From Silurus meridionalis (lineage: Eukaryota; Chordata; Actinopteri; Siluriformes; Siluridae), in contig NC_060892.1 of assembly GCF_014805685.1 (NCBI RefSeq), forward strand, positions 6,059,990 through 6,123,989: a stretch of 64,000 bases of DNA. The letters are read 5' to 3'. Positions 35,866 through 61,489 of this stretch are shown piece by piece (within the stretch, counting starts at the first letter, position 1; each line of letters opens with the position of its first letter). The notes below the pieces were generated by a model, which searched no databases, was not told the origin of the DNA, and saw nothing but the letters and a program-made list of their open reading frames with translations. Position numbers and translations under genes: made by a program.

Positions 35866-36063
35866 GAATCATTTATTGATCCCACATTTCTTTTGCATAT
35901 CTGAGTGAAGTTTGGAAGCTGGGGTCAGAGTACAGGGTCAGCAATGAGGGTTAAGTGTCTTGCTTAAGGGCCCCAAAAGTGGTAGTTTGGCGATATATAG
36001 GGATTGAACGACCGACCATCCAATTAGTAACCCAGAGCCTTAACAACTGAGCTACCAACTCCC
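35866..36063 (-). mobile_element. SINE, near complete
   Basis: The minus strand starts with a tRNA-like head (GGGAGTTGGTAGCTCAGTTG, then AAGGCTCTGGGTTACTAA), a core with GGGCCCTTAAGCAAGACACT and a CTGTACTCTGACCCCAGCTT block. It is the most complete copy of this SINE in the window. Confidence 0.7.
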
Positions 36064-36149
36064 TAAAACTCCCCTAACTTCCAAAGTTTAGACATTTTGA
36101 TTCATGTGAAACACCATCTTTCAAATTGATGGCAGGTCCTAATAAGTAA

Positions 36150-36405
36150 AGTGATACCAAATGACAAAAACAAAACATGGCTGCGACGGTAACGCTCCAG
36201 AGTAATTTACTGTTGCCTCACTCCTTAGGCCTTGCCCACAAAATTAACGATGGACGTTGCACCAAACTGCTGTAAGTTAACACATCATTCAAGTTCCACA
36301 TTATAAGTAAATGTTTTCATGGGCAGAGCTTAAGGAATGAAGCGACATTAAATGACACCAAAAACAAAAAATGGCAGCACCGTTAATGTTCCAGTGTACT
36401 GCTAC
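36150..36405. repeat. direct and inverted short repeats
   Basis: gtgataccaaatgacaaaaacaaaacatggc at about 36151 recurs as gacattaaatgacaccaaaaacaaaaaatggc at about 36345. ctccttaggccttgcccac at 36221 is an imperfect inverted copy of atgggcagagcttaaggaatg at 36319. The element is unclassified. Confidence 0.6.
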
Positions 36406-37194
36406 ACGAGTTTTAGCTCCTGATCCTAGACTACACTTTCACAAGTGAAATGTTTTACTTGTTCGCTTTATCAGCCCCTTAACCAAAAGCAGCTGGGTAT
36501 AAATTTTCTCACTGAACCATTGGTTTATTATTTAAGCTTTTTTGGGAGGAAAAAAATTCAAGTCAAATGCGACCTTAAAGAACCTCCACCATCCTTGTTC
36601 AGTTTTCCCACATCACCACAGAGAGAATTCCAAATCGTACAAAGCACAAAAACAGACACACAGACATACAAAGGTGATCTGCAATATAAAAAAACGCTCA
36701 GAAACGGACAGTGATGATGCTAGGACGGCGAACGAGCGGCTGTACGAAAAAAATAAGAAACGCCCAAAATGCGGTGACCAAAAAGAACGCCCCGCCTTTT
36801 TTTTTTTTCCTTTTCTTTCCTCTTGGAAAAAAAACTATATACACTTTGTAATGCAAATTTCATTTTGATAATGTACAAGAATAGCAAAAAAGTTTACAGT
36901 CAGAAAAGTAGTTCTTGAAGTTTTGCCCCTCCCTGTTTTTTTTTGGGGTTTTTTTTTTTTGGCTAAAAAAATAGAAATGAACCTCTCTAATAATGTAATA
37001 CTTTTTTTTCTCTCTCTCTTTTTTTTTCATTTTTGTAAGAACAATAAAATACATACAATGTCTTGTCTTCAGCCTGTCACACTGTCAGCTTCTTTCTCTA
37101 ATGGGGAAACAAAAAATGATCTGAAATATGAAATTAAGTGCTGTGTGTTTGCGGGGAAACTGCTGCATCTACAGTATGACATTTTTCCATCATG

Positions 37195-37199
<5 letters not shown>

Positions 37200-37266
<67 letters not shown>
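37200..37266. repeat. (TA)n microsatellite
   Basis: An uninterrupted TA array of about 66 bases lies in the presumed insr 3' UTR. Confidence 0.95.
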
Positions 37267-37269
<3 letters not shown>

Positions 37270-37920
37270 TTAAATAGTTGCAATTGCGACTATTGGTGGG
37301 TTCTTTCACACCGGGATCATATTCTGGAGATAGATCAGGGACTGAGAGACAGTTGATGAGGAAAATTATCACTTTGCTGCGTTAAAAGAAAAAAAAAAAG
37401 CCACAGCAACTCCAAGCAGAGACAAGTTCAGCTTTTAAAAATAAAACACAAGGAAAAACAAAAAAGAAAACATGAACATCATTCACATATACCCATAGAG
37501 TTATAGTGAGCCAAGCAGAAGGGGGATGGAAGAAAAAAGAAAAAAAAAGCTTTATCCCCTTTAAAAGTTCACCTTTTACTCAGACTATGCATTTAAAACC
37601 CCACTGATGTGAGTCAATACTACAGGAAGTGTCCAAAACAAGACTCTTCTCTCCGTCTGGGATTGACGTTTCAAGCTCCAAATCCAGGGGATTCTGATGG
37701 CTGGGTTTGGTTTGAAGTCTGTGCAAGGCACTGTGGGTAAGGGCCTTTAGGCTACACGGTGCGCCATATACGCTTCACTCACGTCTCTAAAATCCGCCGG
37801 AGAAAATAAAATAATCGAAAGAGCATGACGAATTTGTAGCACGTTCAAGAGGCTGAGGGAGGAGCGAGCCGAGCCTCCCATGTCCAAGCCTTCCTGAGAA
37901 TTCATCGATAGCCGAGTTTT

Positions 37921-37922
37921 GG

Positions 37923-37956
<34 letters not shown>

Positions 37957-37999
37957 AAGAAAAAAAAAAAAAAAAAAGGATACATGGAAAAAAAAAAAA
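37921..37999 (+). repeat. A-rich homopolymer runs
   Basis: Runs of about 33, 20 and 12 A residues are separated by a few G/T bases (T on the insr strand). Confidence 0.9.
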
Positions 38000-38621
38000 A
38001 GTACTTTTTTGGCACACAGGATTGTCCTAGAAGAGCTAACCCATGCACAAGGGAAGTCGTGTAGTGTCCATCTCCCCCGAAGCCATGAACAATGCTAGCA
38101 ATAACTCTCCATTTTCACAGTCAGGAAAAATTCATTGACAACAGACAAAAAAATAATAATAAAAAATTTAACAGGAAACACATTCAGTTGATACTAGAAG
38201 GAAAACTTTTTTTTTATCAGGACATGAACAGGGGATTTAGATATTTTTGTCCAAAACAAGAGAAATTATTCGACATGAGCAGAACAAACCAAAAGCGTAA
38301 AAAAGCTTTTGCTGGATTTTTCCGTGTCCTGTGACAGACCTCCACAATCTTTTTTTTTTTTGTAAAAAAATATGTCAATAAAACTCCATGTGTGAAGAAA
38401 CTGACTGGTATTGTTTGAGGTTTCTGTGATACTGAATGTAACGTCTCCTTTTTTTCCCCATTTAATGAAAGGAAAACCTTTAAAGTATTCAACATGCTCA
38501 CTATCCATCACGTGTAGTGTGTGTGTGTGATTACCACTGACAAGACGTTTCTAAATGTTGCTCTTAACTGTGAAAAGAACAGAAGTTTATTTCACTCCAT
38601 ATTCACATAAAAGCCAATTTA

Positions 38622-38965
38622 TATACTATATGGACAAAAGTATTGGGACACCTGACTTCCAAAAATTTGTGTTTCTTCACTAATCTGCTACCACAAAAGT
38701 ATGAGGGAGACAATTGGATGCGCTGGTAATTTTCTATTCACTTGAACTAGGAGACCCAAACCAGCAAGACAATGGTCCTGTGCACAAAGCAAAGGAGTGG
38801 AAGATCTTCTGCTATAGAGCCCTCACCCCAACCCTATTTAACACCTTTTGTGAAATGCAACGCTGACCTCACCCCGGGCCTCCTCACCACATCTACCATC
38901 AGTACCTGACTTTACTAACACAAATCTCCACAAGCACACTCCAAAATCTAGTGGACCATCTGGAA
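38622..38965 (+). mobile_element. Tc1-like fragment
   Basis: It starts tatactatatggacaaaagt and includes attgggacacctgac and cctcaccacatctaccatca; the 3' end is lost. Same family as 1923-2347. Confidence 0.65.
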
Positions 38966-39552
38966 AGATGAAAGATGTTCCACTCATTCCCATGTCCAAC
39001 CTCTCATTTAACAAATAAAGAGACATACAAAATATCTTGGAAGAAAATAGCAGAGACTGTTGACGATTGTACACAGCTAGTGCACCCAGTCTTTTTATGC
39101 TAATCCAGATTTACGTCCTACACAAGTTTGGAGTAAACCGACTTTTCTGTTCTTTACCCAGTGCAAGAAAGTGATGAAACACTAATTAATGGTAATCACA
39201 TACACCCAAAAACACACAAACTAAACTTCAACAGGGGGCGCTCAATCTAAAGTGTACTCTCGTCTAGAGACCCTGTCTTACAGTAACAGGTTCATGTAAA
39301 TACCAAGCGTCAACCATCCCAGGAACTTTGTCGTGTCCTGGTGTGAATATATGTGTATTTTTTTATATTTCAATTACATCCCATTTCAGTGGCTTTCTAA
39401 TGAAACATATTGTGATGTGATCAGTTGAAACAATATTTTTTTCCTACAGGAAAAAACAAAAACAAAAAAAGATAAATTAATGCTAATAAAAAATTAGTAA
39501 CTCTGGTTATGGACATTAATCGAACTTCAACTTGTTAACTGAATAACAGTTC

Positions 39553-39583
<31 letters not shown>

Positions 39584-42349
39584 AAGATAGAGAAAAAGCG
39601 AGAAAGAGAGGGACATCCTCCGCCTGACTATATTCTGTAAATGACTGAGGTAGACTGTGTCCAAAAAATAGAATCAACGTCATTACTAAACTGATTTTGA
39701 CTGTTGAGCCGTAATACCTGCTTCTCTTTACTTTTCTGAACTAAGATGTACCTTGGGTTAGTGATAATAAAAATAAATATATGTGAAACATCAGCGATAT
39801 GTCGTCTTGTTTAAGATTTCCACACACCTTCATGAGCAGAGTTTAAAAAAGCAGTGAGGAGATTTATATGATTCAAAACATTAGCAATAACTATAAATAT
39901 CTGAACACCTGCATTCAAAACGCCTCGGCTAAGCTTAGCATCTTATTTTTTTGGTAAAAGGTAACGCTAACTCCAGGGTTTTAATGCTTTCATAGCATCC
40001 ATTTGCCTCATTAGTTCTGGAAGTCAACACTTCCTGAACCGAAATGCTAATTCTGACTTTGGGAATTTATACACTCCAGCTATTTTTTATCTAGAAAAGT
40101 ATACATTTCAAACAATAATGCTAACTTCGCTGGTGTCATTGCGCTAACTATTTTTGACTGAATCGATAGTAAAGTTCGTTCTGACTTCACAGTACAGATT
40201 AGCGCTTTGCTAATCGTTCACCGTGGTGCCATTTAATCAAAGTTAAACCCTAGAGTTTAATAATCTAGTTGCCTATTTTAGTATTTCTGGGTGTCATTTG
40301 TCAGCCGTGTTAACATCTGTGGAAGTTAAAGAAAGGCACAAAAGTCAACTTCTGGATACTCCAGTGGTTTTTTCAGCCATGTTAGTATTTATGGAATTGA
40401 GAAGAATGAACAGCAATGCTAAATTGTAGTTTAATATCCTGCTAGGTTATATTCATCATCGAAAAGCCGCTCTTTACACGCACCGATCCTGTATCACCTG
40501 CTTAACCATGAATAAAGACACGTCCACCGACACAAACTATAGAAATGCAATCCTAAAATCTTCTGAACATGACTTTACAACGTCGGTTACTGAAAACTAA
40601 TAGCAGTCTCTTCTCATTCATCTAGTCTCGGTCCAAATGTTGGGTTTAATTTCGTGGAACCCGAGGTGATCAGACACCACTTCTTCTAATGTCCACCATT
40701 CTTCCTGTTTTTTTTGGCCAATCCAAAACACAATGGAGATTTCCCTTCCCCATTTTCCTTAGTTGAATTGAGAAATCTGAAAAGCTCACTGGAATGTCTT
40801 GATGACTGCTGTATGATTTCACCTAATCTCATGCTTCTACATCAAGCCTCGTGACCTTTACAGTCCTCAAAAACGTCACTGCACAGGCTAATCATTATTA
40901 CTAATCGGTACCCATTTGTTTGACACTAAAACAATAAAAGAAAATTGTATCTGAGGTAATAAGTTGGCATATGGACAAAGTGAAGACAATAAAAACAATG
41001 ATGTGAGGTGTGATATTATTGTGTAGCCCACAAAAGTGTACTGTTGTTGTTTGTTTCACAGTGGCTAGTAGCTCATCTGCTAAACCTTTAGCTAGCTAGC
41101 AATGTGTTCCGAAGCATTTTGTACCTCAGGTAAAGGACTATTTAGCGATTTTGGGTGTAGTGCTCTTCCGATGCTGCCATCTTGTTGCTGACATTTATAA
41201 TTTGACAGGAAATGTTTCTTTCAGAGATTTTCTGTAGGTTCGGTTAAAACCCTGAAGTGATTCTCTGCTATCAGCTGAAATATTAAACAAAACCCTAAAA
41301 CGCAGCGAGTCAAAAACAAACCAATAATAGCAACAGATATTGGCTAAAATACGGGGTTTTACAATCTGTGGTCTCGCCGTCTATCTTGCTGTAATTAGCG
41401 CCCCCTAGACGTCATGTTACTAATGACAGGCATTTTCCTGTGTGAGTGTTGAGTAGTGTGTGATTCTGTGTAAAGGGTAAGAACCTTTTAAATAAAAAGA
41501 CACTCATTGAAAAATATGATATCTGTTGAAAACATAAAAAAAAACTGAACTATGTACAAAATTCTCAAATGTTGCCTCTATTATATATATAATATTGACA
41601 TCCCATCAATATTCTATATATCGTATATATTATATATTTATACCCATTAGATTTCAAAGCAGCAGCTGTTTGGTCAGTCTTGAGGAGACGCCCCTGTCCA
41701 ATCCTTAACTGTTTTAAATATCCTTCAGTCATAAAAAAAAGGATATGAGCAAAAACTAAGAAAGTGGAGGAGAAAAAACAATAAATTAAAAACGCATTCA
41801 CCAAACATCAAAGAGGATCGGCGAGAAAAAAAGGGGGGAAAAAGGATCCAAGATCCTCCCCCAAGTAAAATCCTCCTTTGCTCAAAAAGACGTTGTTTGT
41901 TCTTAGAAGATTTCGTTTCATCCCTCGTCCATATCCTCCGAGTCTTAAAAAGTCATTGTTTGGAGGAATCGGATTCTCTTTGTTTTGTAGGCCACTCGAT
42001 AAAGGCCACTCATTATTTAAAAAAGAAATAAAAAAGCAAGATGTAATAAAGGTTGAGAGGGAAAAGAGGTTTCGCTGAAGCAGCCTTCTGGTTTCCAGAG
42101 GTTCATATTCACAGTTTTTTTTTTATTATTTCTCCATCGACCAGGAAACTTGGCAAAATGAAGAGACATTAGCGAACTGCGATTTGGATGAAAAGAAGTT
42201 TTTGCAATGTCGCCACAGCAGGAAAAAGTCCAAAAATAATAATAAAAAAAAGACCTGAGATCTGTTTTTAAGGGCCTCTGAAAAAATATTACCATTAAAA
42301 ACAACAAAAAAAAGAATCAAGAAAAACAGAGCAGCGTGATGAGGAAATG

Positions 42350-55027
<12,678 letters not shown>

Positions 55028-55609
55028 CTGAGGACAGAGGAAACACACATCATCAGTATTCATTATTATTATTCATATTATTGCTATTATTAATATTATT
55101 ATTATTATTCACTACTTCATGTAATTGCTGCCTTTTGTTCCAAGTCAACTCAATTCAGAGATTTTTATCTTTTATATGTGGTTGCTTGTCTTTTCCTGGA
55201 ATTAACTGCAATACTTTTTAAATAAATAAATAAATAAATATGTTAAATAAAACTAAATAAAGTCCTCTCAATATGAGCAGAACTGGGATTTGGGTGCTTT
55301 CTGGGATTTATTACATTATTCAAAACATGAAACATGCAGTTTTGTTGTGTCATAAAATATTTTCATGATGCATAAATAACATTACATAAATATTAACGTT
55401 TAAACATAAAACGAAGAAAGATGTGAAATTAAATTAAATAAATGAACAAACAAGTAAACAAATGAGCAAATAAATGAATTGATGAATGAAAGTTATATTC
55501 ATTGTTCATTCATTCAAGTTATTACAATATTCAAATCCATAAAAAAACAAAACAATGGGAAGCCTGAGTTTCAGTTGTGTTTCTTGAAATATTTACAAAA
55601 ATGATGAAG

Positions 55610-55650
55610 GCAGAGAGAGAGAGAGGTGGGGATAGAAAGAGAGAATGCGT

Positions 55651-55709
<59 letters not shown>

Positions 55710-55767
55710 ATAGAAGAGAAAATGCGTGAGAGAGAGAGAGAGGTGGGGATAGAAAGAGAGAATGCGT

Positions 55768-55811
<44 letters not shown>

Positions 55812-56080
55812 GAGACAGAGAGAGAGACAGAGAGAGAGAGAGAGAAAGAGAGGTTGGGGATTGAAAAAAGAGTAGGTGTGAAGGAGAGACAAAAAGAGGA
55901 AAGAGTAGAAAAAGCGTGAAAGAGTGAGAGAATAACAGGAAAAAGAAGGTTAAGAGAAAGAAAGAGAAAACAGAAGGGACAGAGAAAGAGATAGACAGAG
56001 AGACGGAGTAAGAGAGACGAGAGAGACAGAGAGAGGCAGAGAGACGGAGGGGGAAAGAGAAAGAGAGAGGCAGAGAGACC
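55610..56080 (+). repeat. ~470-bp purine-rich tract in insr intron 2
   Basis: Nested GA arrays are interleaved with a longer unit of the form gaggtggggatagaaagaga followed by gaatgcgtgaaagata, repeated three times. Later parts carry gacagagagaga units. The other strand is a long pyrimidine tract that yields false Ser/Leu-rich reading frames. Confidence 0.9.
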
Positions 56081-56371
56081 ACTACACTTAACATGCATCA
56101 TATTTGCTATTTTTCTAGTTTGTGTAACTTTAACTTGTATATATTTTATCTTCAACTTCTAGATTATTTTAAAATCGCACATAACGACTTAACACTTCTC
56201 GTTTTCTCCTATGACAGCAAGCTGCAATTTTGTTACTGTTCCCATTTGATTTGATTTATTTTCACAGTTTATTTCTCTTTATATATATTTTGCATTTTGA
56301 TATTACTTTTGTCTTCATTTTTCATTATGTAAATAGTGTATGTAAACAAACATGCTTATATAGTACGTTAA

Positions 56372-56409
56372 ATTGGATGGATGGATGGATGGATGGATGG
56401 ATGGATGGA
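56372..56409 (+). repeat. (GGAT)n then (GA)n microsatellite
   Basis: About nine GGAT units, followed by agagagag and agttaaagagag repeats to about 56480. Confidence 0.9.
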
Positions 56410-56479
56410 TAGAGAGAGAGAGAGAGAGAGAGTTAAAGAGAGAGTTAAAGAGAGAGAGTTAAAGAGAGAGATAGAGAGA

Positions 56480-56770
56480 GTGACCATAGCAGGATTTCAG
56501 CCTTTGGACTGCAAGTGTTTTTTTGCCTGCAGTCTGACATCAGCAATAAATCTGCCGAATTGCTGAGTGTCCTGTAAGAACCCTGCATTATGTGGCACTA
56601 GGGGGCCCCACTGGAACAAACCATCACAAACCCCCTTCGTTTTTTTAGCGCCTGGAGCTCCGCCTGCCTGAAAATAGGGACAGAGGTGAAGGAGTTCAAG
56701 ACGATGAAGTTTGTCCTGATTGGACGACTCGACAGAGGAAGACCAGCGGAGAGGAGGGGTCAACAGAAGA
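56480..56770. other. non-repetitive island in insr intron 2
   Basis: Complex, moderately GC-rich sequence between simple repeats, for example ggcactagggggccccactgg and agcgcctggagctccgcctgcc. No splice-bounded open frame and no known repeat is seen. It could be a conserved regulatory element, which the sequence alone cannot show. Confidence 0.3.
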
Positions 56771-56799
56771 AAAAAAAAGACGAAAAAGACTTAACCCTT

Positions 56800-58100
56800 C
56801 AAAGAACTCGATCATTTATATTCTGTGAGTTGTTTTTCTACTGAGCCTTAAATCTAAGATTTAAAAAAATCCTGTAGTTAATTCATTCCCTTAGATAAAA
56901 AAAAAATAAATAAATAAAAATAAATAAAAACCACCTGCAGCTTGCGAGTTTGCTGGGATTTATTACAATACAAAACATAACAGATACGTAAAGATCGATC
57001 TGTGGGTTTGTCTTTCCTGGATTTTTTTTTATAATACTTCGGAAATCTTTTTTAAATAATTATTCAGTCATTTCTAAGAACGCATTACGATAAACCACAT
57101 TAGAAACCACAATATTTTGTGTTTAACTGGAGCTGCATGAGCTGCTGCTATAGAAACTCTAATGCTTTAGAACACATCTGTGTTTCCCTACTGTCAGTGC
57201 TGCTATCATAGAAAACTGTGGATTAGTGTTCTGACCAATCACAATCAACCGTTATGCTTTTTACAGTCTGTACGATTTCAGCAATTGATTAAAACTATTA
57301 CAAATATCACGGATATAATAAATGGCATGCATGTAGACTGTAGAATGATGACACCTAATGAATCAAGCTCCTTTTTATAATCAATGTATTGTTTCCATGT
57401 GTGCTGTAGCAACCGTTCGAAAGTAGGACATAGACTTTGACGTGAGAACGGTCAATGTTTCTGTAGACTTTGGATTTCATTCTGCTGATACAATCACGAG
57501 ACACTACCTCATCAACAAAGAGTAGTGATCCCACCCCTGAAGCTGCCATGCAAGCCCAAGCCTTTTACGTATTGGATCATGAGCAGATCATTTCTTTTTC
57601 CACACTTTGGGCTTTTTATGATTTTGATAGAAATTTATTAAAGTTGGCCTTTCGATAAACTTCAATTTAAAATTCCAAACAGCTTTAATGAAAAAACACA
57701 GCAGCAGAGAGGCAGACTCACACTAGAACCCAATGCTCGACCAATCAAATGAATGAACCTGAACTATATAAAATTTGACTAAATTTGAATATCGGCAAAT
57801 GATTACCGTTTCGTTGCATGTGACCAAACCTTAAACCTCTTCAGATTTCGTAGGTTATAAAGAAATCATATTACTAACTCGAAGCTTAAATGTTTGTAGG
57901 GTTTTTTGTATGATTTTTGTAGGTTTTATGTAGGTTAAAATTTGCCTTTTGCTTTTCTCTTTCTCGATTACAAAAATAAGACCAGTCTCAATTGCAAAAA
58001 TATATAAATAAGTCCTTCACATTTCTCACTTCGATCGTCTAAAATGATCCCGCGAAATGCAGCAAGCAAAACATTTTGCGCTCGGTCGCCCCTTTTCACA
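56800..58100. other. insr intron 2, no recognised feature
   Basis: AT-rich intron DNA with A runs near 56900. No exon 2 of insr (a ~550-base open segment) is present here or further right. Confidence 0.5.
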
Positions 58101-58111
58101 CAGTGGAGCTC

Positions 58112-58169
<58 letters not shown>

Positions 58170-58328
58170 CACACAATTCTGGAAAAATCCACTCCATGGT
58201 TTTGGTGCAGCCTGAGATCCGCCCTCACGCTTAACCAATGTATTTGCTGTCCATGGAAGGCAGCCATTCAATGGCCTCTTCTAGTGTGGAGACAGATCCG
58301 CCCCTCATTAACCCTTCACATGCTGACA

Positions 58329-58365
<37 letters not shown>

Positions 58366-58717
58366 CTGCATGCAACAGGAGGCAAAGCCAGAACGTACAC
58401 TAATAGCAGTATTGATGCACCTTATAAAGCATTACACCCCTATATTTGACACTGACACACAGACACACACACACACACACACACACACCACCCCTCCCGA
58501 ACAGTGTGACATGTACGTGCACTTGAGAATTTATACTTCTGGCTCCTTGTTTGTGCGTTTTCCCTCCCGATTAACACGGCTGTGTTTACATTGTCTCCAC
58601 CACACGGATGTAGAGCGCAGGAAAACTGCACTTCCTGCTCGGGAACTGAACCCGGCCCTTTAACTGTGTGAACAATAAACACGACTTGATCCCAGAGGCA
58701 AGTTACTTTAGCCAGAG

Positions 58718-58804
<87 letters not shown>
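58112..58804 (+). repeat. four (CA)n arrays within 700 bases
   Basis: CA arrays lie at about 58112-58165, 58328-58362, 58463-58488 and 58721-58804. The last is about 84 bases and uninterrupted. The DNA between them, especially 58500-58690, is complex and not obviously repetitive. Confidence 0.95.
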
Positions 58805-58806
<2 letters not shown>

Positions 58807-59534
58807 CTCTCCCACAATTATGCTCGGCTAATTAATGGACAATCACACGAGCAAAACATGGAGCTTTTAATACTAATCTTAAAGCTCATCCACTCAGAAA
58901 GTAGTACACTTAAAATATTTGAGACTGGGATCAAAAACTGAATGAGATAATGGATCGAAATCTCAGCTTTCAGTTCTTGATATTTACATCTAGATCATTT
59001 AGGTGTTATCCATGTTATTCTGCTGTTTGGTTTTGTTTTTTTTATTTCAATCTAATAAAAAGTATTGGAACAGCTGGCTATGTTTACAGTAATCCGAAAA
59101 AATTTGAAAATGGTGTTTTTGTCTAAAAAACGCTCTGCATCCACGCTATCGTTTTTTCAGCTGCTTCTCAAAAGCCAAGAAGCTTTTACTGTCATTTCAA
59201 TCATATATAGCTGACACAGTAGACAGTGAAATGAGACACTATTTCTCCCGAACACTGATGCTACATAAAACAACATAGAGCTACATAAAACACCACAGAG
59301 CTACATCACACAACATAAAGCTACATAACACAGAGCTGAGGACTAAAGTAAGCTGTCCGAGCCACAAACACTGCATCGTGTGCAACCGAGTGCAAACCAA
59401 CAAGATAAGACAGTGCAGAATAGATACAGAAAACAACATAGACTATTATATATTTTGTATATTATACAGTACAATGTGCAAAAAAAGAGAACTGTAAACA
59501 AGAGTGTACTTGTAAACATATACACAAAAAAACA

Positions 59535-60545
59535 ATGTCTTCTTCTTCTCAGCCTGGCTTCCACTACTCTTTCCCATAACTTCATGGTGTGACTGATCAA
59601 CTTTATTCCCCTGTAGTTACTGCAGGTCTGCACATCTCCCTCATTCTTAAACACCAGTACCAGCAACACTCCTTCTCCATTCCTCAGGCATCCTCTCACC
59701 TTCCAGAATCTTGTTAAACAATCTGGTTAAAAACTCCACAGCCATCTCTCCTAAACATCTCTATGCTTTTACTGGTATGTCATCTGGGCCAACTGACTTT
59801 CCACTCTTCATCCTCTTAATATTCACTTCCTGCTTCACCACATCCGCATCATCCACCCTTCTCTTTCTCTCTTTTTTCATCAGCTGCTCAAAACACTTTC
59901 TCTATCTTCTCAACACACTCTCCTCACTAATCAACAAATTCCCATCTCCATCCTTTATTGCTCTAACTTGCAGCACATCCTTCCCAACTCGGTCCCTCTG
60001 TCAGGCCAATCACTACAAATCCTTTTCACCTTCCTTGCTGCCCAACTTCATATGCCTTTTCCTTGACTTTTGCCACATCCCCCTTTTACCTGCTGCTGCA
60101 TCTCCTTGTACTCCTGCCCAATTCTGTTTCTCCAACCTCTTTCTTCTTATGCTCTTCTGCAATTCCTTGTTCCACCACCACATCTCTGTGTCTTCCTTTC
60201 TCTTTCCAGATGTCACACCAAGTAGCTTCATATCAGTCTCCCTCATCACTTCTGCAGTAGTTGCCTATTTATTCAGCACTTCATCACCACCACCGAGCCC
60301 CTGTCTGACCTCTTCCCTGAATCTCACACTACAGTCTTCCTCCTTCAGTTTCACCATCTTATTCTTTTTTTCAGTCCTCACTCTCCTGCTCTTCTTCTTC
60401 AACTCCAAAGCCATTCTTCAGACCACCATCCGATGCTGTCTAACTACACTGTCCCCTGCCAACACCAGTCTCCAGGTTGCAGCTCCTGCATAGAATATAG
60501 TCCAACTGTGCGCATCTTCCTCTTCTTTTACACGTCACCCTATGC
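59535..60545 (-). mobile_element. RTE-type LINE fragment
   Basis: On the minus strand the text runs from RCAQLDYILCR-like endonuclease end, through WWWNKELQKSIRRKRLEKQN and SKEGEKDL, to an RT start with VLVFKNEGDVQTCSNYRGIK and LISHTMKLWERVVEARLR. This order is that of RTE-clade LINEs. Stops and shifts make it inactive, and the catalytic RT blocks beyond RLRR are missing. Confidence 0.8.
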
Positions 60546-60961
60546 TCCTCCTTCTTCTTAAAAACGTATTTAATAAAAAGCAGCATGTAAACAGTTATAA
60601 TATGGGACATGGATATGGATGTGTATGTTTTTTTACATGGATATAAAGAGTAACAGCTAAAAACACTTACATCCCTGTATTGGGCATGAGCAAACCGTGG
60701 GATGTTTTCAAAAGCCTCGGTTTTCACAGTCCACACCGCCACACGAAAACTCTGTTTTCCAATGTATCCATTTCGTAGAGTGTTTTCAAAAAGCAGTTTT
60801 CTTAGCCTAAAAGAAGTTTTCTTAGCCTAAAAACGGCGTCTCAGTGTTGACTGAAGACCAAAACAGAGAGAAAAATTGCGCTTTTTAATGAAAACGTATT
60901 AATGTGAACATGGACTTAAAGTGGACAGTTTTGCCCGATTTCATGTTAATCTTAAATACCT

Positions 60962-61167
60962 AAACTTTCTTTCGGCTTCTCCCGTTAGGGGTCGCCACAG
61001 CGGATCATCTGCATGTTTGATTTGGCACGTTTTTACGCTGGATGCCCTTCTAACGCAACCCTCCCGAATTATCCGGGCTTGAGACCGGCACTAAGAGTGG
61101 CCGGGGTTGGTTCCCTGACCGGGGATCGCCGCAGCGCTGCATCCTAACCACTAGACCACCAATCTTG
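60962..61167 (-). mobile_element. tRNA-Glu-like SINE with RTE-like tail
   Basis: The minus strand starts TTGGTGGTCTAGTGGTTAGG, close to a tRNA-Glu 5' half with A box, and GATCCCCGGTCAGGGAACC resembles its 3' half and B-box region. It continues through a short body and ends CGACCCCTAACGGGAGAAGC plus CGAAAG. That tail matches the RTE-like end at 49876. Confidence 0.75.
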
Positions 61168-61489
61168 AGTACCTATAGAGTAGTATTGTATCCTTCATAT
61201 CTTTTGAGTCTTAATTTTTTTCAGATTTGTAAAGGAAAGATACAGGAATGGAGGCCAGTCATGGGCGGAGCTAGAGTCATGAGCTTGTGTACCTTTCCGT
61301 CTGCTGACTGCTACATTGCTATAAATAATCCAGGAACATAAATAAAACTTTATAGTCTTAAATTAACTATGGCTAACAGTCAGATCCAGTCGTACATATT
61401 TAATCCAGATTCATTTAATCTGAATTATTTAATCTGGAATTGAACAAGAACAACAGCAGCATCAACAACTCAAGGTCTATTTGGTTAAT

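Larger units (their letters stand above)
35030..42349 (-). other. probable insr 3' UTR and downstream region
   Basis: No coding exon is seen here on either strand. The DNA is AT-rich with many homopolymers and one Tc1 fragment at 38622-38965. A minus-strand AATAAA at 35045-35050 follows T/A-rich sequence with no earlier feature that clearly ends the transcript. A 3' UTR of up to about 7.3 kb is therefore possible; vertebrate INSR transcripts are known for multi-kilobase 3' UTRs. The true end is an inference. Confidence 0.35.

Noticed and set aside
55531..56155. Minus-strand open frames of nearly 190 codons, Ser/Leu-only
   Set aside because: They are translations of the GA/CT tract; no domain and no splice evidence.
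59711..60493. A 260-codon plus-strand open frame rich in Ser/Leu/Phe
   Set aside because: It is the antisense of the RTE LINE fragment, whose minus-strand motifs explain the sequence.
61100..61167. A tRNA-Glu-like gene on the minus strand
   Set aside because: Both halves resemble tRNA-Glu but the anticodon arm is not intact, and it continues directly into a SINE body, so it is the SINE head.
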